A DNA stretch of 64,000 nucleotides from Oryzisolibacter propanilivorax (GCF_900103645.1 NZ_FNHP01000001.1:124001-188000); one strand, 5' to 3'. Counted from the stretch's first letter, positions 17,650 through 27,460 are shown. Made by a program: numbers and translations. The notes: generated by a model not told the origin, from the letters alone.

Positions 17650-18627
17650 TCAGGGCGCCGGCATGGCGGGCGCGGCGGCTACGTCGCCCGCATGGGGACC
17701 AGCGGCCGGCGCGTCGCGCACGGCGCGCGCCAGCCGGGCGATGTAACGCACTTGCTCGGCGATGGCGGCGGGCACGGGCAGGCTGCCCTCCAGCACCGCG
17801 CGGGTGTAGCGTGCCGTGCTGTTCACGTCGATGACCTCGGGCAGGCCGGGCACGGCGGCGGCGGTGCCGGGCTGCTGCTCGGCCAGCAGCCGGTGGTGTC
17901 CGTGCACGTAGCCGTCGTAGCGCGGCGTGCGGCGCGGGTCGGCGGCGACCTCGCCCTCCAGCCCGCGCGACAGCAGCAGGTGCATGGCGCGCTCGCGCGC
18001 CACGCCATCGGACAAGTCGAAATATTCGGCGTGGGTGTAGCTGCTCACCACCAGCGCCGGGCCGGCGCAGGGGGCGATCAGCTTGACCACGCTGTGCGCC
18101 GGGGTGCGCAGGCCGATCGCCTCGCGCGCCGCCAGCAGCCGCGCCAGGCCGGGGTGCAGCGCGGCGGTGGGCAGATGCGCGACGCTGCCCGGCGCCACGG
18201 CTGCGGGCGCGGCCAGCGGCGCGATGCCCAGCGCCTGCAGCACGTCGCTGGCCAGCACGCGCCGCTCCTCGGTGGGCATGCCATGCAGCAGCACCGGCAG
18301 GCCGTCCCGCGCCAGCAGCAGTGCCAGCAGCGGGGTCAGCACCGGCAGCTTGCGCGCGCCGTTGTAGCTGGGCAGCACCACCAGTGGCAGGCCGTCCGCG
18401 CAGGCCGGCACGCGGGCCAGCCGGGCCTGGGCAGCGTCCAGGAAGCCGCACATCTCGGGCACGGTCTCGCCCTTGACGCGCATGGCGACGCAAAACGCCC
18501 CGACCTGCAGGTCGCTGGCCTGGCCGTCCAGCAGCTGGCCGAACAGGTCGGCGGCCTGCGCGCGGTCGAGCGCGCGCGCGCCGCGCGCGCCGCGGCCGAG
18601 TTCCTTGATGTAGTGGCTGATGGCCAT
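17650..18627 (-). CDS. ybiB: YbiB-type anthranilate phosphoribosyltransferase-like protein
   Basis: A 325-residue protein of the TrpD2/YbiB group, which shares the nucleoside phosphorylase class II fold with TrpD but does not make tryptophan. The N-terminal helical domain (YIKELGRGARGARALDRAQA, then LLDGQASDLQVGAFCVAMRV) and the PSYNGARKLPVLTPLLALLL segment are typical. E. coli YbiB binds nucleic acid. Its place between the nitrite channel and cobA suggests cotranscription with nirBD; its job there is unknown. Confidence 0.87.
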   Translation of the reverse strand: MAISHYIKELGRGARGARALDRAQAADLFGQLLDGQASDLQVGAFCVAMRVKGETVPEMCGFLDAAQARLARVPACADGLPLVVLPSYNGARKLPVLTPLLALLLARDGLPVLLHGMPTEERRVLASDVLQALGIAPLAAPAAVAPGSVAHLPTAALHPGLARLLAAREAIGLRTPAHSVVKLIAPCAGPALVVSSYTHAEYFDLSDGVARERAMHLLLSRGLEGEVAADPRRTPRYDGYVHGHHRLLAEQQPGTAAAVPGLPEVIDVNSTARYTRAVLEGSLPVPAAIAEQVRYIARLARAVRDAPAAGPHAGDVAAAPAMPAP

Positions 18628-18722
18628 GCTGCGGGGCGGTTGTTATGTGGAAAAACGCGATTTTCCATCACGCCTTATGCCTGACTGGCATGCGCTTATC
18701 CGGCCGGGCGCGGCGTGCGGCG

Positions 18723-19535
18723 TCAGCCCGGCAGGCGCCGCGGCGCGGTGCGCAGGTGCGTGGTGTAGAGCGTCAGGCCGGTGAAGGCCAGGCCGCCGAC
18801 CAGGTTGCCCAACACCACCGGGATCTCGTTCCACACCAGGTAGTCCAGCAGCGAGAAGTTGCCGCCCATCATCAGCCCCGAGGGGAACAGGAACATGTTC
18901 ACCACCGAGTGCTCGAAGCCCATGGCGAAGAACAGCATGATGGGCATCCACATGGCGATGACCTTGCCGCCGACGGTGGTGGAGATCATGGCGCCGACCA
19001 CGCCGGTGCAGACCATCCAGTTGCACAGCACGCCGCGCATGAAGATGGTCAGCCAGCCCATCAGCCCGTGCTGCGCGTAGCCCAGCGTGCGCGCCTCGCC
19101 GATGTGGCCGATCTTCTGGCCGATCTCGCCCGGCGGCGTGGAAAAGCCGAAGGTGAAGATGAAGGCCATCATGAACGCCACCGTCAGCGCGCCCAGGAAG
19201 TTGCCGCTGAACACCAGGGCCCAGTTGCGCGCGATGCCGCCCAGCGTGACCCCCGCGCGCCGGTCCAGCCAGGCCAGCGGGGTGAGCATGAAGACGCCCG
19301 TCAGCAAGTCGAAGCCCAGCAGGTAGAGCATGCACACGCCCACCGGGAACAGGATGGCGCCGACCAGCGCCGAGCCGCTGGTGACCGAGGCGGTGACGGC
19401 AAACACCGCCGCCAGCGCCAGGATGGCGCCAGCCATGAAGGCGCGGATCAGCGTGTCGCGCGTGGACATGTGGATCTTGGCTTCGCCGCTGTCCACCATC
19501 TTGGTGACGAATTCGGCGGGGGTGAGGTAGGCCAT
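18723..19535 (-). CDS. nirC: Formate/nitrite transporter family channel (NirC-like)
   Basis: A 270-residue inner-membrane FNT channel, six helices expected. Family signatures: MAYLTPAEFVTKMVDSGEAK, the pore segment GFDLLTGVFMLTPLAWLD, GNFLGALTVAFMMA, RGVLCNWMVCTGV and GFEHSVVNMFLFPSGLM with the central pore His. The position after nirD supports nitrite as substrate; formate cannot be excluded from sequence. Start ATG 19535 has GGAG nine bases upstream. Confidence 0.92.
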   Translation of the reverse strand: MAYLTPAEFVTKMVDSGEAKIHMSTRDTLIRAFMAGAILALAAVFAVTASVTSGSALVGAILFPVGVCMLYLLGFDLLTGVFMLTPLAWLDRRAGVTLGGIARNWALVFSGNFLGALTVAFMMAFIFTFGFSTPPGEIGQKIGHIGEARTLGYAQHGLMGWLTIFMRGVLCNWMVCTGVVGAMISTTVGGKVIAMWMPIMLFFAMGFEHSVVNMFLFPSGLMMGGNFSLLDYLVWNEIPVVLGNLVGGLAFTGLTLYTTHLRTAPRRLPG

Positions 19536-19585
19536 GGCATGCGCTCCAGGGGTGAAGGAAAACGTGGGGAGACAGGGAAAAACGT

Positions 19586-19972
19586 TCAGGCGCCGGGCGC
19601 CGCGCGCAGCGCCGGGCCAGCCGGCGGGCGCGCGTGCTGCAGCGCGTGCTGCGCCAGCTGCTGCGCGTCCAGGTAGACGGCGCCGCCGTCCACGCGCACG
19701 CGAAAGCACGGCGTGCTGCCCTCGTCGGGCGCCAGCGCCTGGCCGTCGGCCAGGCCGATGGTCCAGCCGTGCAGCGGGCAGGACACGCTGGCGCCGAACA
19801 CCAGGCCCTGCGACAGCGGGCCGCCCTTGTACGGGCTCCAGTCGAGCAGGGCGTGGATGCGGTCGGCGCCGGTGCGAAACAGCGCCACCTCCAGGCCGCG
19901 TGGCCGGGCCACGCGGCGCGCGCCTTGGCGCGGGATGTCGTCGATGCGACAGATGTAGGTCCACTCGGTCAT
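19586..19972 (-). CDS. nirD: Nitrite reductase small subunit NirD
   Basis: A 128-residue Rieske-fold protein, partner of NirB. It starts MTEWTYICRIDDIPRQGARR and carries SCPLHGWTIGLADGQ in the second ligand position, but the first position reads LLDWSPYKGG with no Cys-His pair, so it should not hold an iron-sulfur cluster, as usual for NirD. Start ATG 19972 was preferred to upstream codons that fall within a dispersed repeat. It lies 72 bases after nirB. Confidence 0.93.
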   Translation of the reverse strand: MTEWTYICRIDDIPRQGARRVARPRGLEVALFRTGADRIHALLDWSPYKGGPLSQGLVFGASVSCPLHGWTIGLADGQALAPDEGSTPCFRVRVDGGAVYLDAQQLAQHALQHARPPAGPALRAAPGA

Positions 19973-19973
19973 T

Positions 19974-20020
19974 GCTATTCTTTCTATAGCTGGCGATCCA
20001 TGATTTGCTTGGGCCAGGGC
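19974..20020 (-). repeat. Dispersed two-hairpin repeat, copy 3
   Basis: Reverse-oriented copy in the nirB-nirD gap, same sense as the operon. Minus-strand parts: GGCCC near the start, then CAGCTATAGAAAGAATAGC with the GCTAT/ATAGC stem intact. It lies directly before the nirD start and occupies the likely ribosome-site region. Confidence 0.65.
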
Positions 20021-20044
20021 CGGCTTTCGCTTGAAATCCATGCT

Positions 20045-22492
20045 TCAGGCCACGGCGATGGGGATGAACTGGCGCGCGTCCACGCCGGCCCGTTCGCCCT
20101 CGTGCCACGGGTCGGCCTCGTGGGCCAGCGCCTGCTGCAGGCGCTGCCACAGCGCCTGGCGCCGCGCCGCGTCCTGCAGCACCTGGCGCTGCACGTGCTC
20201 CAGACCGACGCGCGCCACGTAGTGCGTGGTGCGCTCCAGGTACCAGCCTTCCTCGCGGTACAGCTGCAGGAAGGCGCCGGCGATTTCCAGCACCTCCTGC
20301 GCCGTCGCCACCTTGGCGAAGAAGTGCGCCACCTCGGTCTTGATGCCGCCGTTGCCGGCGATGTGGATCTCCCAGCCCGAGTCCACGCCGATCACGCCCA
20401 CGTCCTTGATGCCGCTCTCGGCGCAGTTGCGCGGGCAGCCGCTCACCGCCAGCTTGACCTTGTGCGGCGCGACCATGCGCCACAGCGCGCGCTCCAGGTC
20501 GCGCCCCAGCTGGCTGCTGTCCTGCGTGCCGAAGCGACACCACTCGCTGCCCACGCAGGTCTTCACCGTGCGCAGGCCCTTGGCATAGGCGTGGCCGCTG
20601 GGCATCTGCAGGTCGCGCCAGACGGCGTGCAGGTCCTCTTTCTTCACGCCCAGCAGGTCGATGCGCTGGCCGCCCGTGACCTTCACGGCCGGGATGCGGT
20701 AGCGGTCCACCACGTCGGCGATGCGGCGCAGCTCGGCGGCGCTGGTCTCGCCGCCCCACATGCGCGGCACCACGCTGTACGTGCCGTCTTTCTGAATGTT
20801 GGCGTGGCTGCGCTCGTTGATCAGGCGGCTTTGCGGATCGTCCCGCGCCTGCCCCGGCCAGGTGCTGAGCAGGTAGTAGTTGACCGCCGGGCGGCAGGCC
20901 GGGCAGCCGTCGGGCGTGCGCCACTCCAGGAAGGCGAAGACGGCTTCCTTGTCCAGCAGGCGGTGCGTGCGGATGGCGTCCCGCACCGCCTCGTGGCCGT
21001 GCTCGGTGCAGCCGCACAGCGGCCGCGTGGCGGGCGTGGCCGAATGGTCGCCGCCCACCGTCGCCACCAGGATCTGCTGCACCAGCCCGGTGCACGAGCC
21101 GCAGCTGGCGCTGGCCTTGGTGTGCTGGCGCACCTCATCCAGCGTGAACAGGCCCTTGTCGCGGATCGCCCGGCAGATGGCGCCCTTGGTCACGCCGTTG
21201 CAGCCGCAAACCTCGGCGTCGTCCGGCAGGCTGGCGGCCTGGTTCTGCCCGGCGTGGCCGCCTTCGCCCAGGTTGCTCTGGCCCAGCAGCAGCGCGGCGC
21301 GCAGCGCGCCCACCGGCCGGCCCTCGCGCAGCAGCTGGAAGTACCAGCCGCTGTCCACCGCGCTGCCATACAGGCAGGCGCCGACCAGCCGGTCATCCTT
21401 GAGCACCAGTTTCTTGTACAGGCCGCCGCCGGGGTCGCTCAGCACCAGGCTCTCCGTGCCTGCGCCACCCTGGAAGTCGCCGGCGGAAAACAGCTCGATG
21501 CCCGTGACCTTGAGCTTGGTCGAGGTCTGCGAGCCGGCATAGCGGCCGATGCCCAGCTCCGCCAGATGGTTGGCCAGGACCTTGCCCTGCTCGAACAGCG
21601 GCGCCACCAGGCCGTAGGCCACGCCGCGGTGCGCCACGCACTCGCCCACCGCGTAGATGCGCGCGTCGGTGGTGGTTTGCAGGGTGTCGTTGACGACGAT
21701 GCCGCGCTCCACGTGCAGGCGCATGCGTTCGGCCAGCGCGGTGTTGGGACGGATGCCGACGCACATGACCACCAGCTGCGCCGGCACCTCGCTGCCATCG
21801 GCGAAGCGCACGGCGCGCACGCGGCCGCTGCCGTCGTCGAGCAGTTCGCGGGTATGCGTCTGCAGCAGGAAGCGCATGCCGCGCGCGGCCAGGCTGGCCT
21901 GCAGCATGCCGCCGGCGACGGCGTCGAGCTGGCGCTCCATCGGCCACGCGCCGGTGTGCACCACGGTAACCTGCATGCCGCGCTGCAGCAGGCCGTTGGC
22001 GGCCTCCAGTCCCAGCAGACCGCCGCCGATGACCACCGCGTGGCGCTGGCGCGCGGCGGCGTCGATCAGGGCCTGGGTGTCGGCGATGTCGCGGTAGGCC
22101 AGCACGCCCGCCAGCTGCGCCCCCGGCACGGGCAGCCGCAGCGGCAGCGCGCCGGTGGCCAGTACCAGGCGGTCATAGGGCGCGCTCACGGCGTGCCCGG
22201 TGGCGCTGGTGCCGTGCACCAGGCGCTGGCGCCGGTCCACCTGCGTGACCGTGCAGCCGGCGTGCAGGGTGATGCCGTGCCGCCGGTACCAGTCCCAGTC
22301 GTTCAGCACGATCTGCGCCAGCTGCTGCTCGCCCGCCAGCACGGGCGAGAGCAGGATGCGGTTGTAGTTGGGGTGGGGCTCGGCGCCGAAGATGGTGATG
22401 TCGTACAGATCGGGCGCCGCCTTCAGCAGCTCCTCGATCGTGCGCACCCCCGCCATGCCGTTGCCCACCATGACCAGCCGGTTCCGTTTCAC
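20045..22492 (-). CDS. nirB: Assimilatory nitrite reductase [NAD(P)H] large subunit
   Basis: Cytoplasmic enzyme of 815 residues that reduces nitrite to ammonium with six electrons. Order of domains: FAD/NAD(P)-binding reductase (MVGNGMAGVRTIEELL; VVIGGGLLGLEAANGL), a BFD-type 2Fe-2S domain (CGCNGVTKGAICRAI and SCGSC), then the siroheme/4Fe-4S half with TCVGSEWCRFGTQDS and SGCPRNCAES around residues 645-690. All four cluster Cys are present. The start is GTG 22492 with GGGAG upstream. It heads the leftward cluster nirB-nirD-nirC-ybiB-cobA. No nitrate reductase or nitrate carrier is in the window. Confidence 0.96.
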   Translation of the reverse strand: MKRNRLVMVGNGMAGVRTIEELLKAAPDLYDITIFGAEPHPNYNRILLSPVLAGEQQLAQIVLNDWDWYRRHGITLHAGCTVTQVDRRQRLVHGTSATGHAVSAPYDRLVLATGALPLRLPVPGAQLAGVLAYRDIADTQALIDAAARQRHAVVIGGGLLGLEAANGLLQRGMQVTVVHTGAWPMERQLDAVAGGMLQASLAARGMRFLLQTHTRELLDDGSGRVRAVRFADGSEVPAQLVVMCVGIRPNTALAERMRLHVERGIVVNDTLQTTTDARIYAVGECVAHRGVAYGLVAPLFEQGKVLANHLAELGIGRYAGSQTSTKLKVTGIELFSAGDFQGGAGTESLVLSDPGGGLYKKLVLKDDRLVGACLYGSAVDSGWYFQLLREGRPVGALRAALLLGQSNLGEGGHAGQNQAASLPDDAEVCGCNGVTKGAICRAIRDKGLFTLDEVRQHTKASASCGSCTGLVQQILVATVGGDHSATPATRPLCGCTEHGHEAVRDAIRTHRLLDKEAVFAFLEWRTPDGCPACRPAVNYYLLSTWPGQARDDPQSRLINERSHANIQKDGTYSVVPRMWGGETSAAELRRIADVVDRYRIPAVKVTGGQRIDLLGVKKEDLHAVWRDLQMPSGHAYAKGLRTVKTCVGSEWCRFGTQDSSQLGRDLERALWRMVAPHKVKLAVSGCPRNCAESGIKDVGVIGVDSGWEIHIAGNGGIKTEVAHFFAKVATAQEVLEIAGAFLQLYREEGWYLERTTHYVARVGLEHVQRQVLQDAARRQALWQRLQQALAHEADPWHEGERAGVDARQFIPIAVA

Positions 22493-22606
22493 CTTGCATC
22501 TCCCAGGGCCCGAGGCCCGCGTCGCCTGAAGGGCCGGCGCCTGTCGCGCCGGTGCTCAAGCGGTCAATGCAATGGGCGTGCCAGCCCAGGGTTTCAAGGA
22601 GAAAAC

Positions 22607-22653
22607 GGCTTCAGCCCTTGTTGCATATGGGCCTTCAGCTATGAAAAATAGAG
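22607..22653 (+). repeat. Dispersed two-hairpin repeat, copy 4
   Basis: GGCTTCAGCCCTTG...ATGGGCC followed by AGCTATGAAAAATAGAGC. It lies in the 235-base gap between the nirB start and the end of the efflux operon. Nothing else was recognised in that gap. Confidence 0.7.
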
Positions 22654-22727
22654 CGTTTCAACTCACCGTCCGCGCCCCCGGATGGTGCGCGGCTGCGCCC
22701 CGTGCATGGCCATGGTGCACGGCGGCG

Positions 22728-24299
22728 TCAGGGCGCGCCGGCCGCGCGCCACTGCCCGCCCAGCGCGCGGTACAGCTGCACGCGGTTGGCCTGTTCGGCC
22801 AGCTGCAGGGCGATGAGCGACTGCTGCGCGGCGTACAGCGAGCGCTCGGCATCCAGCACCGCCAGGTAGCTGTCGGCGCCCAGGCGAAAGCGCGCCTGCG
22901 ACAGCTCCAGCACCTGGGCGCTGGCCGCCACCAGCGACTGCTGCGCCGCCAGCCGCTCGCCCAGTGTGGCGCGGTCGGCCAGCGCGTCGCGCGCGTCGCG
23001 GAAGGCCGCCTGGATGGCGCGCTCGTACTGCGCGATGGCGCTGTCCCGCGCCACCTCGGCCACGCGCAGGTTGGCGCGGTTGCGCCCGGCGTCGAAGATC
23101 GGCAGGCGGATCTGCGGCGCGAAGCTCCAGGTGCCGTTGCCGCCGGCGAACAGGCCCGACAGCGCGTTGCTGGCGGTGCCGACGCTGGCCGTCAGGCTGA
23201 TGGACGGGAAGAACGCGGCGCGGGCCACGCCAATCTGCGCGCTGGCCGCCGCCAGCGCATGCTCGGCGGCGCGCACGTCGGGGCGCGCCAGCAGCACGCT
23301 GGACGGCAGGCCGGGCGCAATGGCCGGCAGGGCGGTGGCGGGCGCCGGCGCCGGCACGGCCAGCGCTGCGGAGCGTGTACCGCCCGTGCCGGATGCCGGA
23401 GCCCCGTCCGCTGCCGCCGTGCCGCCTGCGCCGCCAAGCGGGGGCAGCGGCTCAGGCCCCTGCAGCGCGGCGGCCACACTGTCCGGCAGCAGGTTGTCGG
23501 CCACCGGCGTGCCGACCAGCAGCGCCAGCGCGTTGCGGTCCCGGGCGACCTGCGCCTGGTAGGCGGCGACGTCGGCGCGCGCGGCGTCCACGGTGGTCTG
23601 CACCTGGGCCAGCGTCAGGCCCGAGGCGGCGCCCAGCTCGCGCGTGCGGCGGGTGAGTTGCAGCTGCTGCTCGCGCGCGCGCAGCGTGCCGCGCGCCAGC
23701 TGCAGGCGGCGCGCGTCGGCGTCCAGGTTCAGCCAGGCCAGGATGACGTCGGCCACCAAGGCCACGCGCACGCTGTCGCGGCTGTCCTGGGTGCGCAAAA
23801 ATTCCTGCAGCGCGGCTTCGTTCAGGTTGCGCACGCGGCCCCAGAAGTCGATCTCGTACGCCGCCAGGCCGACGCTGGCGCTGAACTGACTGGCGGTGCT
23901 GCTGCGGCCGCTGGCCGTGAGGTCCTCGGCCGTGCGCGCGCGGCTGGCGGCGCCGCTGGCCGTCACGCCGGGCAGCAGGTCGGCCTGGGCGATGCCGTAT
24001 TGGGCGCGCGCGCGCTCCACCGCCAGCAGCGCCAGGCGCAGGTCGCGGTTGTCGGCCAGTGCCTGGCCCAGCAGGGTGCGCAGGCGCGCGTCCTGCACGA
24101 ACAGTGGCTGCGCCGCGTCGCCAGGGGCGCCCAGCAGCGGCGCGCTGGTCGGTGCCGGGGCATCCAGGGTGCCTGGCACCGGCAGTGGCGGCACGGCGTG
24201 CGGCGGCGCCAGCGACATGCACGCAGGCAGCAGCAGTGGCGCCGCCAGCAGCAGCGCGCGGCGCGGCAGTGACAGGGGGCAGGGCGGGACTCGGGTCAT
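22728..24299 (-). CDS. Outer-membrane efflux lipoprotein, NodT/OprM family
   Basis: Outer-membrane channel of a tripartite pump, 523 residues. A lipoprotein signal (LLLAAPLLLPACMSL) is followed by two OEP repeats with long helices (ALLAVERARAQYGIAQADLL; ARAAFFPSISLTASVGTASN) and AYEIDFWGRVRNLNEAAL, the family hallmark. A ~40-residue Ala/Gly/Pro-rich stretch near the middle (about residues 265-310) looks like an expanded loop. Its ATG overlaps the stop of the pump gene by four bases, so the two are translationally coupled. Confidence 0.93.
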   Translation of the reverse strand: MTRVPPCPLSLPRRALLLAAPLLLPACMSLAPPHAVPPLPVPGTLDAPAPTSAPLLGAPGDAAQPLFVQDARLRTLLGQALADNRDLRLALLAVERARAQYGIAQADLLPGVTASGAASRARTAEDLTASGRSSTASQFSASVGLAAYEIDFWGRVRNLNEAALQEFLRTQDSRDSVRVALVADVILAWLNLDADARRLQLARGTLRAREQQLQLTRRTRELGAASGLTLAQVQTTVDAARADVAAYQAQVARDRNALALLVGTPVADNLLPDSVAAALQGPEPLPPLGGAGGTAAADGAPASGTGGTRSAALAVPAPAPATALPAIAPGLPSSVLLARPDVRAAEHALAAASAQIGVARAAFFPSISLTASVGTASNALSGLFAGGNGTWSFAPQIRLPIFDAGRNRANLRVAEVARDSAIAQYERAIQAAFRDARDALADRATLGERLAAQQSLVAASAQVLELSQARFRLGADSYLAVLDAERSLYAAQQSLIALQLAEQANRVQLYRALGGQWRAAGAP

Positions 24300-27200
24300 G
24301 GCGTGGCGGGCGTGGCCGGGGCGGCGTTGGCATCGGCGCGCGCGCGGCGCGTGAACAGCCGGCGCACAACCAGGAAGAACACGGGCACGAAGAAGATGCC
24401 CAGCAGCGTGGAAAACACCATCCCGCCCAGCACGGCGGTGCCGATCGCCTGGCGCCCGCCGGCGCCGGCGCCGGTGCCGATGGCCAGCGGCAGCACACCG
24501 AAACCGAACGCCAGCGAGGTCATCAGGATCGGCCGCAGGCGCAGGCGCACAGCCTGCACGGTGGCGTCGATGAGCGAGAGGCCGCGCTCCTGCAGCTGCA
24601 CCGCGAACTCGACGATCAAAATGGCGTTCTTGGACGCCAGGCCCACGGTGGTCAGCAGGCCGACCTGGAAGTACACGTCGTTGGCCATGCCGCGCCCATA
24701 GGTCGCGATCAGCGCGCCGATCACGCCCAGGGGCACCGCCAGCATCACCGACACCGGCACGCTCCAGCTCTCGTACAGCGCCGCCAGGCACAGGAACACG
24801 AACAGGATGGATACAGCGTACAGCAGCGGCGCCTGCGAGCCCGACTGGCGCTCCTGCAGCGAGGCGCCGGTCCATTCGAAACCGATGCCGGGCGGCAGCT
24901 TCGCCACGATGGCCTCGACCGCCGCCATGGCGTCGCCCGAGCTGGCGCCGGGCGCGGTATTGGCCTCCAGTTCGATCGCCGGGCTGCCGTTGTAGCGCAC
25001 TAGCTGCGGCGAGCCGCTGGTCCAGCGCGTGCTGGAGAAGGCGTCGAAGCGCACCATCTGCCCCTCACGATTGCGCACCGCCCACTGGCCGATGTCCTGC
25101 GGCAGCATGCGCGCCGGCGCGTCGCCCTGGATGTACACGCGCTTGACGCGGCCCTGGTGCACGAAGTCGTTCACGTAGCTGCCGCCCAGCGCGGCCGACA
25201 GCACGCTGTTGACGTCCGCCGTCGCCAGGCCCAGGGCGGCGGCCTTGCGGTCGTCCACCAGCACCTGCAGCTCGGAGGTGTCGTCGAAGCCGGTGTTGCG
25301 CATGTTCGTCAGCTGCGGCACGTCGCGCGCCGCGCGCAGCACCTGGTCGGTGGCCTGCATCAGCGCGTCGTGCCCCAGGCCGTTCAGGTCCTTGAGCACG
25401 AAGTTGATGCCGGCGCTGGAGCCCAGGCCACGCACCGGCGGCGGCAGCGTGACGAAGATGCGCGCATCGCGGATGCCCGCCAGGTCGCGCCCGGCCTGGC
25501 GGGCTATCGCCTCGGCGGACTGCGACGGCAGCGGCCGCTGCTCCCATGCGGTCAGGCGCACGAACATGCTGCCCGAGCTCTGGTTGCCCCCCAGGCCCAG
25601 GATGGCGTTGGTGCTGAAGACCTCGGGCCGGTCCTTGAAGTAGCGCCGTACCTGGTCCATCACCTCGGTCAGGCGCGCGTCGGTGGCGCCCGAGGGCAGG
25701 GTGACGTTCACGCGCACGAAGCCCTGGTCCTCGTTGGGCAGGAAGGACGTGGGCAGGGCGCGGAACATATAGGCCACTGCCGCCAGCACCAGCGCGAACA
25801 GCAGCAGCATGCGTCCCGTGCGCCGCAGCAGCCGCGCCACCGTGCCCTGGTAGCCGCCGGCGGCGGCGTCGAAGCGCCGGTTGAAGCCGTTGAAGAAGCG
25901 GTCTGCCCAGCCCATCGGCCCGGCACGCGGCGTGCGGCCGGCCTTGCCGTGGGCGATGGGCTTGAGCAGCGTGGCGCACAGCGCCGGGGTCAGGGTGAGC
26001 GCCACGAACACCGACAGCGCCATGGCGGCGACGATGGTCACCGAGAACTGCCGGTAGATGACGCCCACCGAGCCGGCGAAGAACGCCATCGGCACGAACA
26101 CCGCCGACAGCGTCAGGCCGATGCCGACCAGCGCCGGGGTGATCTCGCGCATCGACTTGCGCGTGGCCTGCTTGGCGTCCAGGCCTTCCTCGCTCATCAC
26201 GCGCTCGACGTTCTCCACCACCACGATGGCGTCGTCCACCAGCAGGCCGATGGCCAGCACCAGGGCGAACATGGTCAGCATGTTGATCGAGTAGCCCATG
26301 GCGGCCAGCACGCCCAGCGTGCCCAGCAGCACTACCGGCACGGCGATCGCCGGGATCAGCGTGGCGCGCAGGTTCTGCAGGAAGATGAACATCACCAGCG
26401 TCACCAGCAGCATGGCCTCGGCCAGCGTCTTGACCACCTCGTGCAGCGAGGCGCGCACGAACGGCGTGGAGTCGGAGCTGACGAAGCCGGTGATGCCGTC
26501 GGGGAAGTACGGGGCCAGTTCGGCGATTTTGGCCGCCACGGCATCGGCCACCTGCATGGCGTTGGCACCGTCGGCGAGCACGATCCCCAGGCCCGCGCCG
26601 GGCTGGCCGTTCAGGATCGAGCGCACGGTCAGGTTGTCCGCGGCCAGTTCGACCCGCGCCACGTCGGCCAGGGTGACGACCGAGCCGTCGGGCAGGGCGC
26701 GCAGCACGATGGCGCGGAATTCCTCCACGGTTTGCAGCTTGGTGCGGCCGGTGACGGTGGCATTCAGCATCTGCTCCGGCACCGCCGGCAGCGCCCCCAG
26801 CTGGCCCGCCGAGACCTGGGCGTTCTGCGCGTTCAGCGCGTTCACCAGGTCCGAGGGCATGAGCGCGTATTTCTCCAGCAGCTGCGGGTCCATCCAGATG
26901 CGCATGGCGTAGCTGGTGCCGAACACCGTCACGTCGCCCACGCCGTCCACGCGCGCCAGCACGTCCACCACGCTGCTGGACAGGTAGTCGCCAATGGTCA
27001 CCTGCGACACGCCCGGGTCGGGCGAGGTGAAGACGTAGGTGACCAGGTAGTCCTGCCCGCCCTTGTTGACGAACACGCCACGGCTCTTCACCGCCTCGGG
27101 AAGGCGGTTGATGGCGCCCTGCAGCTTGTTCTGCGCCTGCACCTGGGCCACGTCGATGTTGGCGCCGGGCGCGAAGGTCAGCGTGGTGCGCGAGCGCCCG

Positions 27201-27454
27201 GCCGAGTCGCTGGTGGACTGCATGTACAGCAGGTTGTCCAGGCCCTTGAGCTGCTGCTCGATGACCTGGGTGACGGAGTTTTCCACCGTCTCGGCCGAGG
27301 CGCCGGTGTAGGTGGTGTTGATGGTCACGCGCGGCGGGGCGATATCCGGGTACATCTCCAGCGGCAGCGTGGCGATGGACAGCGCGCCGGCCAGCATGGT
27401 GACGATGGCCAGCACCCAGGCGAAGACCGGGCGGTCGATGAAAAACTGGGCCAT
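24296..27454 (-). CDS. RND multidrug efflux permease, HAE1 family (AcrB/MexF-like)
   Basis: Inner-membrane proton-driven drug exporter of 1052 residues, normal length. It begins MAQFFIDRPVFAWVLAIVTM; characteristic segments are YPDIAPPRVTI, the proton-relay helix IGLLVDDAIVVVENVERVM, GSVGVIYRQFSVTIVAAMAL and in the second half GLASKNAILIVEFA. The tandem-repeated RND layout with two large periplasmic loops is visible. Substrates cannot be told from sequence. It sits six bases after the adaptor gene and overlaps the outer-membrane gene. Confidence 0.96.
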   Translation of the reverse strand: MAQFFIDRPVFAWVLAIVTMLAGALSIATLPLEMYPDIAPPRVTINTTYTGASAETVENSVTQVIEQQLKGLDNLLYMQSTSDSAGRSRTTLTFAPGANIDVAQVQAQNKLQGAINRLPEAVKSRGVFVNKGGQDYLVTYVFTSPDPGVSQVTIGDYLSSSVVDVLARVDGVGDVTVFGTSYAMRIWMDPQLLEKYALMPSDLVNALNAQNAQVSAGQLGALPAVPEQMLNATVTGRTKLQTVEEFRAIVLRALPDGSVVTLADVARVELAADNLTVRSILNGQPGAGLGIVLADGANAMQVADAVAAKIAELAPYFPDGITGFVSSDSTPFVRASLHEVVKTLAEAMLLVTLVMFIFLQNLRATLIPAIAVPVVLLGTLGVLAAMGYSINMLTMFALVLAIGLLVDDAIVVVENVERVMSEEGLDAKQATRKSMREITPALVGIGLTLSAVFVPMAFFAGSVGVIYRQFSVTIVAAMALSVFVALTLTPALCATLLKPIAHGKAGRTPRAGPMGWADRFFNGFNRRFDAAAGGYQGTVARLLRRTGRMLLLFALVLAAVAYMFRALPTSFLPNEDQGFVRVNVTLPSGATDARLTEVMDQVRRYFKDRPEVFSTNAILGLGGNQSSGSMFVRLTAWEQRPLPSQSAEAIARQAGRDLAGIRDARIFVTLPPPVRGLGSSAGINFVLKDLNGLGHDALMQATDQVLRAARDVPQLTNMRNTGFDDTSELQVLVDDRKAAALGLATADVNSVLSAALGGSYVNDFVHQGRVKRVYIQGDAPARMLPQDIGQWAVRNREGQMVRFDAFSSTRWTSGSPQLVRYNGSPAIELEANTAPGASSGDAMAAVEAIVAKLPPGIGFEWTGASLQERQSGSQAPLLYAVSILFVFLCLAALYESWSVPVSVMLAVPLGVIGALIATYGRGMANDVYFQVGLLTTVGLASKNAILIVEFAVQLQERGLSLIDATVQAVRLRLRPILMTSLAFGFGVLPLAIGTGAGAGGRQAIGTAVLGGMVFSTLLGIFFVPVFFLVVRRLFTRRARADANAAPATPATP

Positions 27455-27460
27455 GGCGGG

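Noticed and set aside
18648..18667. Small inverted repeat TGGAAAA / TTTTCCA between ybiB and nirC
   Set aside because: Only seven AT-rich pairs, no T tract in a useful place; may be a chance palindrome.
19634..22651. A 1005-codon open frame on the plus strand opposite nirB and nirD
   Set aside because: It is the antisense shadow of a clearly coding region; composition is His/Gln/Ala/Arg-rich with no domain, as expected from high-GC codon bias.
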